Source of the DNA: a virus
Length of the DNA: 29,376 nucleotides
IMG/VR virus record: IMGVR_UViG_3300025098_000203
Coordinates: 1 to 29,376 of that record
Direction: 5' to 3' (one strand)
In this document: piece by piece, positions 12,892-21,480 of the stretch
Layout: each line of letters opens with the position of its first letter
Position numbering within the stretch: the stretch's first letter is position 1
Translations under genes and position numbers: made by a program
The notes under the pieces: model-generated
Told to the model about the DNA's origin: nothing
What the model saw: only the letters and a program-made list of their open reading frames with translations
The model's database searches: none

Positions 12892-13881
12892 ATGCCTGTA
12901 TTAGACCGAGCAGAATTGGAACTTTATATTTATGATGGTACGTCAGGTACTTATACTGATAGTGACCTAAGATATGAACTATCCAAAACGAGATTATCAA
13001 CCCAAGACAATATATTATTTGAAATAAGTGAATTAGTTAGGGACTACATAGATATAACTTTTAACAATGACTATTTAAGCACAACTAAATGGGTTACTGC
13101 TATTACAAGGTTGTACGATTCAGATGGAGAAGAATTTGCAAGTGGCAGCCCTGTTACAAATCATTACTTAGCAATGGATGGATATGGCTATTTTGAGGAT
13201 GGTATCAACCCTCAACTATCAGACAACCTACTAATAAGTAATAATACTCTTTACTTGCCTGAAAACACTGCAGGTAAATTACCAATATTTGCAGAGGGTG
13301 TAGGAAAGGTTACAATAGATAGCGTAGATACACAAATAACAGACGATGGTAATTCAAATCAAAAGATACAATATGTAACAATACCTGCGGATAGTAGCAC
13401 AATACAAGTTTACGATACAGACGATACAACCTTACTTAAAACGGTTACAGTAAACAACGTATGTGAGCCTAAGTTTACACCTTATAAGCTGACGTTTGTT
13501 AATAAATTTGGTGCGTATCAGGATATGTATTTCTTTAAGAAGTCTGTAGAGAGTATGGCTATTACAGATGAATTATACAAAGCAAATATTATAAACACAT
13601 CTACGTTAACTTATCCTACATACAAGGGGCAACAAGAAAGATACAATGTTAGTGCAACCAAAAAGGTTGTTTTAAATTCAGGCTTTGTAAATGAAGATTA
13701 TAATTTAGCCATAGAAGAATTACTACTAAGTGAAAACGTTTGGATTAGATGGGAGGGTAGAACATTACCAATAATTGTAAGAACCAAAGAACATACATAC
13801 AAAACATCACTAAACGACAAGCTAATAAACCACACTTTAGAATTTGAATTTGCATTTAGCAAGATTAACAATATCAAATAA
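12892..13881 (+). CDS. Tail/baseplate structural protein (329 aa)
   Basis: Beta-rich protein starting MPVLDRAELELYIYDGTSGT, with ILFEISELVRDYIDITF at about 43-59 and a C-terminal half (YKLTFVNKFGAYQDMYFFKK, then TLEFEFAFSKINNIK) that looks like a distal-tail domain. I recognise the general protein from flavobacterial phages, where it precedes the large tail protein found next here. A role in the tail tip is inferred from that order. Upstream, the micro-ORF with ARSPFFI probably once formed its N-terminus. The end shares a base with the next start (TAATG). Confidence 0.55.
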   Translation: MPVLDRAELELYIYDGTSGTYTDSDLRYELSKTRLSTQDNILFEISELVRDYIDITFNNDYLSTTKWVTAITRLYDSDGEEFASGSPVTNHYLAMDGYGYFEDGINPQLSDNLLISNNTLYLPENTAGKLPIFAEGVGKVTIDSVDTQITDDGNSNQKIQYVTIPADSSTIQVYDTDDTTLLKTVTVNNVCEPKFTPYKLTFVNKFGAYQDMYFFKKSVESMAITDELYKANIINTSTLTYPTYKGQQERYNVSATKKVVLNSGFVNEDYNLAIEELLLSENVWIRWEGRTLPIIVRTKEHTYKTSLNDKLINHTLEFEFAFSKINNIK

Positions 13882-16022
13882 TGCTAAACCTACAACTTTA
13901 CATAGAGGGTACAGAAGTAGAACTGTTTAAAGATGAAGCGGTAAGCTTAACACAAACACTACAGAATGTAAAAGACATAAGTAAGATATTTACAAATTTT
14001 ACAAGAACATTTAATGTACCTGCAAGTAAGGAGAATAACAAAATATTTAATCACTTCTATAACTACGATGTAGTAGGATATGTTTCAGGGGTTAAAAAAC
14101 CATCACAGTTACTACTTAACCAGCAATCGTTTAAGACAGGTAAAATAAGATTAGAGGGTGTAACACTAAAAGAAGGTAAACCACACACCTACAGGCTTAC
14201 ATTTATTGGAGATACGGTAAACATTAAAGACCTATTAGGAGAAAGTCTATTGAGTACACTGGACAATCTATATGACATAGAGTTTACTTATAATGCTGAC
14301 AATATAACAACCTACTTACAAGATGGTTTAGATGTAACTATAAACGGTGTAGAATACGAAGATGCTTTAATAGTGCCTTTAATTACACATACGCAAAGAC
14401 TGTTTTATGATACGACTACTACAGAATCACAAAGTGGAAATTTAGCCTATGATTCAGGGACAGTACAGGGTGTTAAGTACGAACAACTAAAACCTGCTAT
14501 TAGGGTATATGTTTTAGTAAAAGCAATAGAAGATAAGTTTGGTATTAAATTTAGTGGGGACTTTTTCAATAAAACAAATCCTAACTTTTACAACCTGTAC
14601 CTATGGCTACACAGAAAAGAAGGTGGATTATTTGAAGAAGATAAGATACGCTCTAAAACTACGTTTTGTTGTCCAAGTGGTACAACCGAAGACAGGGCAG
14701 TATGGGAAGAACACATTGCAGAAGAAACGTTTTTTTTAAGACAACCTGAAAACCCTGATGATGTAAAACTAAGATACGAAATTAAAATAATAACCAACGC
14801 TCAAAACTACAATGTAATAGTAGAAAACGATGGGGAGATATTTGAAAGGGTAGACAACCTAAATGGAAATCATACAATAGGAAGCGATAACGAATATGCT
14901 GCCTACCCATCAGGAAACTATAGGGTTTATTTTGAAAGCGAGTCATCTGCAGAATTTCAATTAGAGGTTATTCTAAATGAATGGCAAAAAGAATTTGAAG
15001 GGTCTAAGAACATTACAGTACAATTACAAGGAAGGTCAGAAACACAGACAGACGCAGATTTTAATGCAGCATTGCATTTGCCTAAAATGAAAACGTTAGA
15101 CTTCCTTACAGGACTTTTTAGAATGTTTAACCTTACCGCTTTTCAAGACAAAGATGGTATAGTACAGGTAAAAACACTTGACGATTTCTATGCGCAAAGT
15201 AAAAATACTTTTAACATTACAGAATTTTTAGATACTACTACTTCTGCAATAGATGCTTTGATGCCATACAGAAGAATAGTTTTTAAGTACAAAGGGTTAA
15301 AGAGTTTTTTTAGCGAAAACCACAAGCAGTTGTTTAATATTGAATGGGGTACGGAAAACTACGAAGATGTTTATAAAACAGAAGGAGGTACATATAACGT
15401 TGAACTGCCTTTTGAACATCACAAGTTTGAGAGACTAACAGATGATGACCTAACACTTACAGATGCACAATGGGGGTGGAGTGCTGACATAAGACAAGAC
15501 CCATATTTAGGCGAACCCTTTTTGTTCTATGCTAAGAAAATAACAGACGGCACACAAATAGGAGTTGTAAAGACATCAAGTTTAAGGGTAGGAATAACAG
15601 ATTACTATATACCTTCAAATAGTGTTGACATTACAGATAGCCAAAACCTAAATTTTAAAGCAGAGTTTAACGAATATACAGGAACTGTATTTACAGAGAC
15701 GTTATTCCAAACTTATTATAGTAATTACATAGGCGATACATTCGACCAAAAAAGAAGGTTAAGTAAATTTAAAGCCTACCTTCCTCTTAGGGTAATATTA
15801 AACCTAAGTTTAGCAGACAGGATTGTAGTGTTTGATAGAATATACAAAATCAACGAAATAAGGACAAACCTTACAACAGGTCTTAGTCATTTGGAATTAA
15901 TCAATGAAGTAAAAGACTTTGTAATAGAAAACCAAGATAAGTACTTTGCGGATTCGGTAGATAAAAGATTTAAGACTTGTGACAATACAAACATAACAGT
16001 AGATTGGACAGGAACGGTATGA
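13881..16022 (+). CDS. Large tail tip/baseplate protein (713 aa)
   Basis: The N-terminus reads LQLYIEGTEVELFKDEAVSL then NVKDISKIFTNFTRTFNVPA and NNKIFNHFYNYDV. This block is highly characteristic of large tail proteins in flavobacterial phages. Residues 105-170 are strand-rich with INIKDLLGE-type turns. The 380-540 region (LPKMKTLDFLTGLFRMFNLT) resembles tail-tip hub proteins of the Tal/gp27 kind. No enzyme motif is seen. It likely forms part of the tail tip that contacts the fibre. Its last bases contain the start of a 51-aa ORF (16019). Confidence 0.6.
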   Translation: MLNLQLYIEGTEVELFKDEAVSLTQTLQNVKDISKIFTNFTRTFNVPASKENNKIFNHFYNYDVVGYVSGVKKPSQLLLNQQSFKTGKIRLEGVTLKEGKPHTYRLTFIGDTVNIKDLLGESLLSTLDNLYDIEFTYNADNITTYLQDGLDVTINGVEYEDALIVPLITHTQRLFYDTTTTESQSGNLAYDSGTVQGVKYEQLKPAIRVYVLVKAIEDKFGIKFSGDFFNKTNPNFYNLYLWLHRKEGGLFEEDKIRSKTTFCCPSGTTEDRAVWEEHIAEETFFLRQPENPDDVKLRYEIKIITNAQNYNVIVENDGEIFERVDNLNGNHTIGSDNEYAAYPSGNYRVYFESESSAEFQLEVILNEWQKEFEGSKNITVQLQGRSETQTDADFNAALHLPKMKTLDFLTGLFRMFNLTAFQDKDGIVQVKTLDDFYAQSKNTFNITEFLDTTTSAIDALMPYRRIVFKYKGLKSFFSENHKQLFNIEWGTENYEDVYKTEGGTYNVELPFEHHKFERLTDDDLTLTDAQWGWSADIRQDPYLGEPFLFYAKKITDGTQIGVVKTSSLRVGITDYYIPSNSVDITDSQNLNFKAEFNEYTGTVFTETLFQTYYSNYIGDTFDQKRRLSKFKAYLPLRVILNLSLADRIVVFDRIYKINEIRTNLTTGLSHLELINEVKDFVIENQDKYFADSVDKRFKTCDNTNITVDWTGTV

Positions 16023-16174
16023 TAGAAAATATATTAAACTTATTAGAAATAGCTAAACAACAAAAAATAACAGGGGAACATACTGCCATAGCATTAGGCA
16101 AAAACAAATATCCTGAAAGTGTAAGAGAAGCATACAACATATTTAAGACAGAGTTATGGCATACAAAAAGGTAG
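16019..16174 (+). CDS. Small protein (51 aa) between tail tip and tape measure
   Basis: ATG 16019 overlaps the previous stop (ATGA) and the frame ends at 16172-16174, 19 bases inside the tape measure gene. The product (MIENILNLLEIAKQQKITGE...) is helical with a small HTH-like centre (TAIALGKNKYPESVREAYN). The frame relation to the tape measure is -1, and the last sense codons read AAA AGG, so a low-level fusion is conceivable. It may be a chaperone-like helper, as inference. Without it this 136-base stretch would be empty, which favours a real gene. Confidence 0.55.
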   Translation: MIENILNLLEIAKQQKITGEHTAIALGKNKYPESVREAYNIFKTELWHTKR

Positions 16175-17778
16175 GTGTTGAATTTGAATTAAAGTATAAG
16201 GAGGCTGCAAAAAACGCAACCGAATTAGGCAAAATTGTAAATCAACAAGACAAGGAAATAAACAACTTACAAGGTAGTCTTGATGACTTAAAGAAAAGTA
16301 CGGACAAGTCATCTAAAGGTTTTAAAAGTTTTGGTGTTGCAATAAAAAACATAGGCAAAACAACAGGGATAGTGTATTTAGTTGTTAAGGCTTTTGATGT
16401 GCTAAAAGAAACATTTGGGCAAAACCAACAAATAGTAAATATATTCAACACAGGGATGGAGGCTTTAAGTTTAGCCTTTAATGATTTATTTACGTTCTTA
16501 AACGCTAATATAGGGACTGTTATAGGATATTTTAAAAGTATTTTTAACGACCCAGTACAGTCCTTATATGACTTTGGGAATGCTATTTATAATAACATTA
16601 CAGAAAGGTTTAATAGTCTATTAGATACGTTAGGATTCTTAGCAAGTGCAGTTAAAAAAGTTATTGAGGGAGACTTTACAGGTGCATTAAAGGAAGTTAA
16701 AAACGCAGGTAAGGAAGCGGTAGATGTTATGACAGGTGTACCTGATACCTTTGATAAGATTGTGGAGGTTGCACCTTCGGTAATAAAAGGAATTACTGAA
16801 TATGGCAAAAGTACACTAAAAGCAGCCGAAGAAACAACAGAACTGAACAGAGCAGCAGCAATAGGTATAGCACAAAACCAAATAATATTAGAACAAAAGG
16901 ACAGGGAAGCAGAAAAGCTAAGGCAAATTAGGGATGACGAAACTAAAACTATAGCAGAGCGAATAAAAGCTAATGATAAACTTGCAAAAGTGTTAGATGA
17001 GCAAGAAAAATTAATGTTGGCAAATGCAGATGCGGTAATAGCAGCAGCCCAAGCACAGTTTAACAAAAACAAAAATGACGAAAACCAAATAGCATTACTT
17101 GAAGCACAAGCTGAAAAAGAGGGAATACTTGCACAGATAGAAGGGTTTAGAAGTGAGCAATTAATAAATGTAAATTCACTTGAAAGAGAAAGGTTAGATT
17201 TAAAGGATGAGGAAAAGGAAAAGGAAATAGAACTTGCAGAACTAAAAGCCGAACTAAAAGCACAGGAGCGTGAAGATATGCTCAAAAATATGGACATCCT
17301 AAGAGGTATAATAGGCGAAGAAACTGCATTAGGTAAAGCATTATTTATCGCTAAACAAGCAATACTTATTAAGGAGCAAATAATGGAAGCTAAAGCAACC
17401 TTGTCAAGAATAACAATGAGGTCTGCGGAGGCAGGAGTAGATTTAGCTAAAGGGTCAGCGGCAACCGCAAAGGTAGGATTCCCACAAAACGTTCCTTTAT
17501 TAATTTCATTTGCAGCACAAGCAGCAGGTATCTTAGCAGCAATTAAAGCAGCGGTAGATGCAACCAAAAAAGCAACACCAAGAGTAGGAGGTGGTGTATC
17601 AACATCGGCAAGACCAACCCCACCTGTATTTAACATAGTAGGAGCTGCACCTGAAAGCCAATTAGCACAAACCATAGGAGAAAGAGAGCAACAACCCCTA
17701 AAAGCCTATGTGGTAAGTGCAGATGTTACAACCGCACAAGATTTAGACAGAAACATTATTGAGGGTGCATCAATATAA
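16156..17778 (+). CDS. Tape measure protein
   Basis: 540 residues. The N-terminal part has a coiled coil (NQQDKEINNLQGSLDDLKK), then hydrophobic helices at about 70-125. A long charged coiled coil spans 215-380 (KDREAEKLRQIRDDE...; ELAELKAELKAQEREDM) and an Ala-rich stretch lies near 440-475. The C-terminus (PPVFNIVGAAPESQLAQTIG, then YVVSADVTTAQDLDRN) is the tail typical of flavobacterial tape measures. It fixes tail length and enters the membrane on infection. At 0.15 nm per residue, 540 residues predict a tail of roughly 80 nm, short for a siphovirus. Start 16156 overlaps the 51-aa gene. Confidence 0.85.
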   Translation: MAYKKVGVEFELKYKEAAKNATELGKIVNQQDKEINNLQGSLDDLKKSTDKSSKGFKSFGVAIKNIGKTTGIVYLVVKAFDVLKETFGQNQQIVNIFNTGMEALSLAFNDLFTFLNANIGTVIGYFKSIFNDPVQSLYDFGNAIYNNITERFNSLLDTLGFLASAVKKVIEGDFTGALKEVKNAGKEAVDVMTGVPDTFDKIVEVAPSVIKGITEYGKSTLKAAEETTELNRAAAIGIAQNQIILEQKDREAEKLRQIRDDETKTIAERIKANDKLAKVLDEQEKLMLANADAVIAAAQAQFNKNKNDENQIALLEAQAEKEGILAQIEGFRSEQLINVNSLERERLDLKDEEKEKEIELAELKAELKAQEREDMLKNMDILRGIIGEETALGKALFIAKQAILIKEQIMEAKATLSRITMRSAEAGVDLAKGSAATAKVGFPQNVPLLISFAAQAAGILAAIKAAVDATKKATPRVGGGVSTSARPTPPVFNIVGAAPESQLAQTIGEREQQPLKAYVVSADVTTAQDLDRNIIEGASI

Positions 17779-17809
17779 AACAAAAACTAAGAAATAATAT
17801 TGTTATAAT
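17779..17809 (+). promoter_or_regulatory. Candidate late promoter 2 (before the head protease)
   Basis: AACAAA (17779-17784), 13 bases, TATTG (17798-17802), TTATAAT, then ATG at 17810. The 31 bases from AACAAA to ATG imply an almost leaderless transcript if TATTG acts as the -10 region. Confidence 0.7.
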
Positions 17810-18826
17810 ATGAATATCGTAGAACTTGTAATAGATGAAAACGATGACGTTTCAGGAATTGAAGCTATAAGCGTTGTAGAAAGTCCTGCAATAGAAGAAG
17901 ATTTTATTGCGTTAAAAAACCAAGAATTTAAACTTGCAGAGGTAGATAAGGAAAAGCGTATCCTAATGGGTGCAGCTTTAGTACCTAACAAACCTATCTA
18001 CAGAAGAAGCGGAGATAACGAATACTATATTTATTTCTCAAAAGATACTGTACGCAAAGCAAGTGAACTGTTTTTTATAAGAGGCAACCAAAACAATTCA
18101 ACCTTAGAACACAATATGCCGCTTACAGGACTAACTGCGGTTGAGAGTTGGATAGTAGAAGGCGAGAAAGACAAGACAAGGCATTACGATTTAGACGTGC
18201 CTATAGGTACTTGGATGGTTTCTATGAAGGTACACAATGATGACGTTTGGAATAACTATGTAAAAACAGGTAAGGTAAAAGGATTTTCAATAGAAGGTTA
18301 CTTTGCGGACAAGTTAGAAAAACCACAAGACAAATCTATAAAAGATGAACTGTCTAAAATTGAAGAAGAAGAAGCACAACACATATTAGACCAGCTTACA
18401 AACCTGTTTGACAATGAGCAAGAATTTGAAAGCTATGCAGACTACCCTGATGGTGTGAAAAACAACGCTAAAAGAGGTATAGAACTAAACGAAAAGGTAA
18501 ACAATAAGTGCGCTACACAAGTTGGTAAAGTAAGAGCGCAACAATTAGCCAAAGGAGAAGCCATTACGGTAGAAACTATTAAAAGAATGTTTAGTTACTT
18601 ATCAAGAGCAGAAGAATATTACGATGAAGGCGATAGTAAAGCCTGTGGTACTATATCTTATTTACTATGGGGTGGCAAAGCAGGACTACGTTGGGCAGGG
18701 TCTAAACTAAAAGAACTTGACCTATTGGAAGCATCATTAAAAGAACCTTGCCAAGCAGGGTATGAAATGATAGGATTTAAAATTAAGAATGGTAAAAGAG
18801 TACCTAACTGCGTACCGATTAAATAA
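17810..18826 (+). CDS. XkdF-type prohead protease with C-terminal add-on domains
   Basis: Residues 1-170 match the phage serine protease XkdF (Peptidase_S78_2). They show an ELVIDE opening with SVVESPAIE, the catalytic His in TLEHNMPLTG (His101), the strand YDLDVPIGTWMVSMKV, and the catalytic Ser in KGFSIEGYF (Ser160). It would process the scaffold and capsid proteins during maturation. A 130-residue extension follows. Residues 210-303 (YPDGVKNNAKRGIELN, QLAKGEAITVETIKRM, YLLWGGKAGLRWA) form a domain seen on other phage capsid proteins. Residues 313-338 end in GYEMIGFKIKNGKRVPNCV. The extension is unlikely to be part of the protease core. A terminal TAATG overlap leads to the next gene. Confidence 0.8.
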   Translation: MNIVELVIDENDDVSGIEAISVVESPAIEEDFIALKNQEFKLAEVDKEKRILMGAALVPNKPIYRRSGDNEYYIYFSKDTVRKASELFFIRGNQNNSTLEHNMPLTGLTAVESWIVEGEKDKTRHYDLDVPIGTWMVSMKVHNDDVWNNYVKTGKVKGFSIEGYFADKLEKPQDKSIKDELSKIEEEEAQHILDQLTNLFDNEQEFESYADYPDGVKNNAKRGIELNEKVNNKCATQVGKVRAQQLAKGEAITVETIKRMFSYLSRAEEYYDEGDSKACGTISYLLWGGKAGLRWAGSKLKELDLLEASLKEPCQAGYEMIGFKIKNGKRVPNCVPIK

Positions 18827-19446
18827 TGGGAAAAAATACTGCATATAGAGTACACGTTGAAGATGTTACCCAAGAGAAAGTAGATGGGGTAAACATAGAA
18901 AATGGTGCAATGTTACGCACAGATGACTACCTTTATATGGGTCATAATGACGAAAACGTTATAGTTTACCCACAGACAGGAGGTTTAAATTTAGGATGGA
19001 CAAGATACGATGACAAAGAATACACATCCTCTAATAAACTTGCGTTATCTGATGGTGTAGAGGTTGTGATGCCAAATAACGGTGGTTCGGTATATAGAAG
19101 TCATAGTAGTTTAGATTTTTACAATTCTACTACTCAAAAACTGTTAGGAGTAAATGAAAACGATGTATATGTAACAACTATTGTATTTAATGTATCAACA
19201 CCTAACGCAAACCAAACCCATATAGATTTAAGATTTGTAGGAGCAGGAGATGTAGAAAGAATACATAAAACAATGGGGTTCTACAAAGGGAACAATACTA
19301 CGCAAAACTTTCACGAAGTGTTTCAATATTATACAGACTCAACTTTTGTAAGTGATGGGGTAGATATTAAAATAATGTCGCACGGTGGTAGCGCAACGGT
19401 TTGGGATATTATATATTTTATACAAAGAACACAAAACGCAGGATGA
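18826..19446 (+). CDS. Beta-rich virion surface protein (206 aa)
   Basis: Starts MGKNTAYRVHVEDVTQEKVD. Near residues 30-47, TDDYLYMGHNDENVIVYP is typical of small phage appendage or decoration proteins, and the remainder alternates beta strands (VTTIVFNVSTP, THIDLRFVGAG, DVERIHKTMGFY). No signal peptide and no enzyme motif. The fold could be a jelly-roll. Position between protease and repeat protein in the head block suggests a capsid-surface or neck appendage. The next gene starts in its stop codon (ATGA at 19443). Confidence 0.5.
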   Translation: MGKNTAYRVHVEDVTQEKVDGVNIENGAMLRTDDYLYMGHNDENVIVYPQTGGLNLGWTRYDDKEYTSSNKLALSDGVEVVMPNNGGSVYRSHSSLDFYNSTTQKLLGVNENDVYVTTIVFNVSTPNANQTHIDLRFVGAGDVERIHKTMGFYKGNNTTQNFHEVFQYYTDSTFVSDGVDIKIMSHGGSATVWDIIYFIQRTQNAG

Positions 19447-21011
19447 GATATAATAAGGTAAAACCACCAGTACCACAAGACGATAGAAGGGGGTGCTTAT
19501 GCTGGGATACTAACACTTATTCAAGAGAATGTTGTGATGGAGAGTATCAGTCGCAGGGGATAGGGAGTATTGTTGGAGATGGATTGCCTTCATTAGAATG
19601 TAGCCTTATAACCTTGTCAGGTTTTGAAGTTGCACAAGATGGAACGGTAACAATACCAAGTACCGACATAGGAACTATTACACAAACAAGTCCTTCGTCT
19701 TTTAGTATTGTTGATGTAGATACCGAAAGAACACTAACGGTAACAATAGAAGCACCAAGCGACTATAGAAACGTTGGACAAACAATAGAATGTACCACAA
19801 CTGCAACACAGGTATTAACACCTACGCTTTCCTGTAGTGATATTACATTATCAGGATTCGCAGTAGCAGAAGACGGTACAATCACATTACCAACAGCGGA
19901 CATAGGCACAATATCTTCTACAAGTCCTGCATCATTTAGTAGGGTAAACGTAGATACTACACAAACATTAACGGTAAACATAACAGTACCAAGTGGGTAT
20001 TACAACGTAGGAGATACTTTAGTGTGTTCTACAACTGTAGTACAAAGTGCAAGTCAAACGTTAGCGTGTGTGGATATAACAATTAGCGGTTTTGCAGTAG
20101 ATGAAAACGGAGCGATTACACAACCTACAATAGACATAGGTACATTTACAAGCAGTCCTGCTTCATTTGCCACAGTTTCAGTTGATACATTACAAACACT
20201 TACATTAGACATCACAGTACCTGCAGGATATTATAACACAGGAGATATTTTAGTATGTACCACAACCGCTACACAACCTGCTTACAATGTATTTGATTGT
20301 ACAGACGTTACCATAAGCGGTTTCCTTGTATATGCGAGTGGTAGATATAATTCAGCAGCTATATCGGTAAGTGCTGGAACTATCGATAGTATGACACCTG
20401 CAAGTTTTGGAACTGTTACAACAGAAACTACAAGAACATTATCGGTAGATATTACTGTACCTGCTGGATATTCTAATTCAGGGCAAACTGTTACTTGTAC
20501 TACAACTTACTCACAAATTCCAATATTCTATTTTGACCAAATAACACCAGCAGTAGGGAATTATGTTGCGGTAGAGCCGATAATAAATTCAGGTACTAAT
20601 ACATACGCATTTACTGTGTATGCCAATGACCCTGTTTCAGGCAATGCAAACTCATTAGCTTTAATGAATCAGTTAGGCAATCAGATAGCAGGACAAGGTA
20701 CTCAAGCAGGTTCAACATTTTCTTTAGGCGATATAAGAATATCTTTTTATGATTCATCAGATGTTTTATTAGCACAATATACATCTTGTTGTGGTTTATT
20801 TGGTACTTTTAGTTATACTACACCTGACAATTTAAGTAGTGTGCCACCAACACCTTATAGCGGTAATTCTGCAAGTTGGACAAGTTATAAAATGGTATTT
20901 ACTAATATATCAGGTACAAGCGGTACTGCAGCATCAAGTCCAAATCAAGAAATGATTATAGACAACGGAAACGATCAAGGTTACTATTGGACTATTGAAG
21001 ATTTAAGTTAA
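19443..21011 (+). CDS. Repeat-containing surface protein (522 aa)
   Basis: I start at ATG 19443, which overlaps the previous stop, rather than at an upstream in-frame ATG (19401) inside the previous gene. Residues 17-33 (RGCLCWDTNTYSRECCDG) contain four cysteines and are followed by SQGIGSI, a block found in other flavobacterial phage structural proteins. Residues 51-358 are four tandem repeats of 77-78 residues, each with a Cys near the start and another about 64 residues later. Residues 360-522 form a unique beta-rich end with two adjacent cysteines. It looks like a fibrous adhesive protein on capsid or neck. Receptor or polysaccharide binding is inferred. Confidence 0.65.
   Translation: MRYNKVKPPVPQDDRRGCLCWDTNTYSRECCDGEYQSQGIGSIVGDGLPSLECSLITLSGFEVAQDGTVTIPSTDIGTITQTSPSSFSIVDVDTERTLTVTIEAPSDYRNVGQTIECTTTATQVLTPTLSCSDITLSGFAVAEDGTITLPTADIGTISSTSPASFSRVNVDTTQTLTVNITVPSGYYNVGDTLVCSTTVVQSASQTLACVDITISGFAVDENGAITQPTIDIGTFTSSPASFATVSVDTLQTLTLDITVPAGYYNTGDILVCTTTATQPAYNVFDCTDVTISGFLVYASGRYNSAAISVSAGTIDSMTPASFGTVTTETTRTLSVDITVPAGYSNSGQTVTCTTTYSQIPIFYFDQITPAVGNYVAVEPIINSGTNTYAFTVYANDPVSGNANSLALMNQLGNQIAGQGTQAGSTFSLGDIRISFYDSSDVLLAQYTSCCGLFGTFSYTTPDNLSSVPPTPYSGNSASWTSYKMVFTNISGTSGTAASSPNQEMIIDNGNDQGYYWTIEDLS
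19593..20516 (+). repeat. Four tandem 77-78-residue protein repeats
   Basis: Units start at residues 51, 129, 207 and 284 of the protein (LECSLITLSGF, LSCSDITLSGF, LACVDITISGF, FDCTDVTISGF). Each runs through DIGT, SPASF, T-L-x-V-x-I-T-V-P-x-G-Y and a closing C-T-T. The DNA copies have diverged, so the duplication is old or under diversifying drift. Confidence 0.85.
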
Positions 21012-21017
21012 AAATAC

Positions 21018-21046
21018 AACAAAACGTTAAATAATTTATTATATAT
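21018..21046 (+). promoter_or_regulatory. Candidate late promoter 3 (variant TATTA)
   Basis: AACAAA (21018-21023), 13 bases, TATTA (21037-21041), then TATATAA. Spacing is identical to the other copies and one base of the second box differs. ATG is at 21059. Confidence 0.55.
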
Positions 21047-21058
21047 AAAATACACATT

Positions 21059-21442
21059 ATGAAACCAAGCGTAAATAAGATACTTACCAAACTGTCTAAA
21101 GAGAAAGTACTTGAAAAAGTAGAATTAGGCTTGTATGATGATATAAAACAATTAGATAAAAAGGATGCAAATTTAGAGGCAAGATTTGCTGCTACAGGTT
21201 CTAAAATAGAAGCAGAATGTAAAAGTTTTTTAAAAGATTTAAATAGTTACTTGCAAAATAATGACGCAAAAAGAAAAGCTATTAGGAAAATATTAGAAGA
21301 AAAAACAAAAATAGAAAAAGAATTAGGGGTTACAGTAAGAATACCAAGCACAATTAAAGATGAAGATGGTAGTGCTATATCACAAATAAAAACTATGATT
21401 AGTACAGTACAAAGATTTATTTCAGATTTAAAAAGTATATAA
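21059..21442 (+). CDS. Helical coiled-coil protein (127 aa)
   Basis: A Lys/Glu-rich all-helical protein (ILTKLSKEKVLEKVELGLYD; AIRKILEEKTKIEKELGV) with one break near GVTVRIPSTIKDEDGS and a final helix. No recognised family. It has its own late-type promoter and lies directly before the scaffold gene, so it is likely to be a virion or assembly protein made in its own amount. An internal or minor scaffold role is possible but unproven. Confidence 0.6.
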   Translation: MKPSVNKILTKLSKEKVLEKVELGLYDDIKQLDKKDANLEARFAATGSKIEAECKSFLKDLNSYLQNNDAKRKAIRKILEEKTKIEKELGVTVRIPSTIKDEDGSAISQIKTMISTVQRFISDLKSI

Positions 21443-21448
21443 AAACCT

Positions 21449-21480
21449 AACAAATAGAATATTAATTTATTGATATATAT
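21449..21480 (+). promoter_or_regulatory. Candidate late promoter 4 (before scaffold and capsid)
   Basis: AACAAA (21449-21454), 13 bases, TATTG (21468-21472), ATATATAT, then ATG 21481. Confidence 0.7.

Noticed and set aside
14720-14740. T-rich heptamer in the large tail protein as a frameshift site
   Set aside because: The -1 frame hits a stop after about four codons and encodes nothing conserved.
16587-17675. Long open frame on the minus strand opposite the tape measure gene
   Set aside because: It is Ser/Ala-rich because the sense coiled coil is rich in Glu, Lys and Ala codons. It has no start context or domain, and all other genes are on the + strand.
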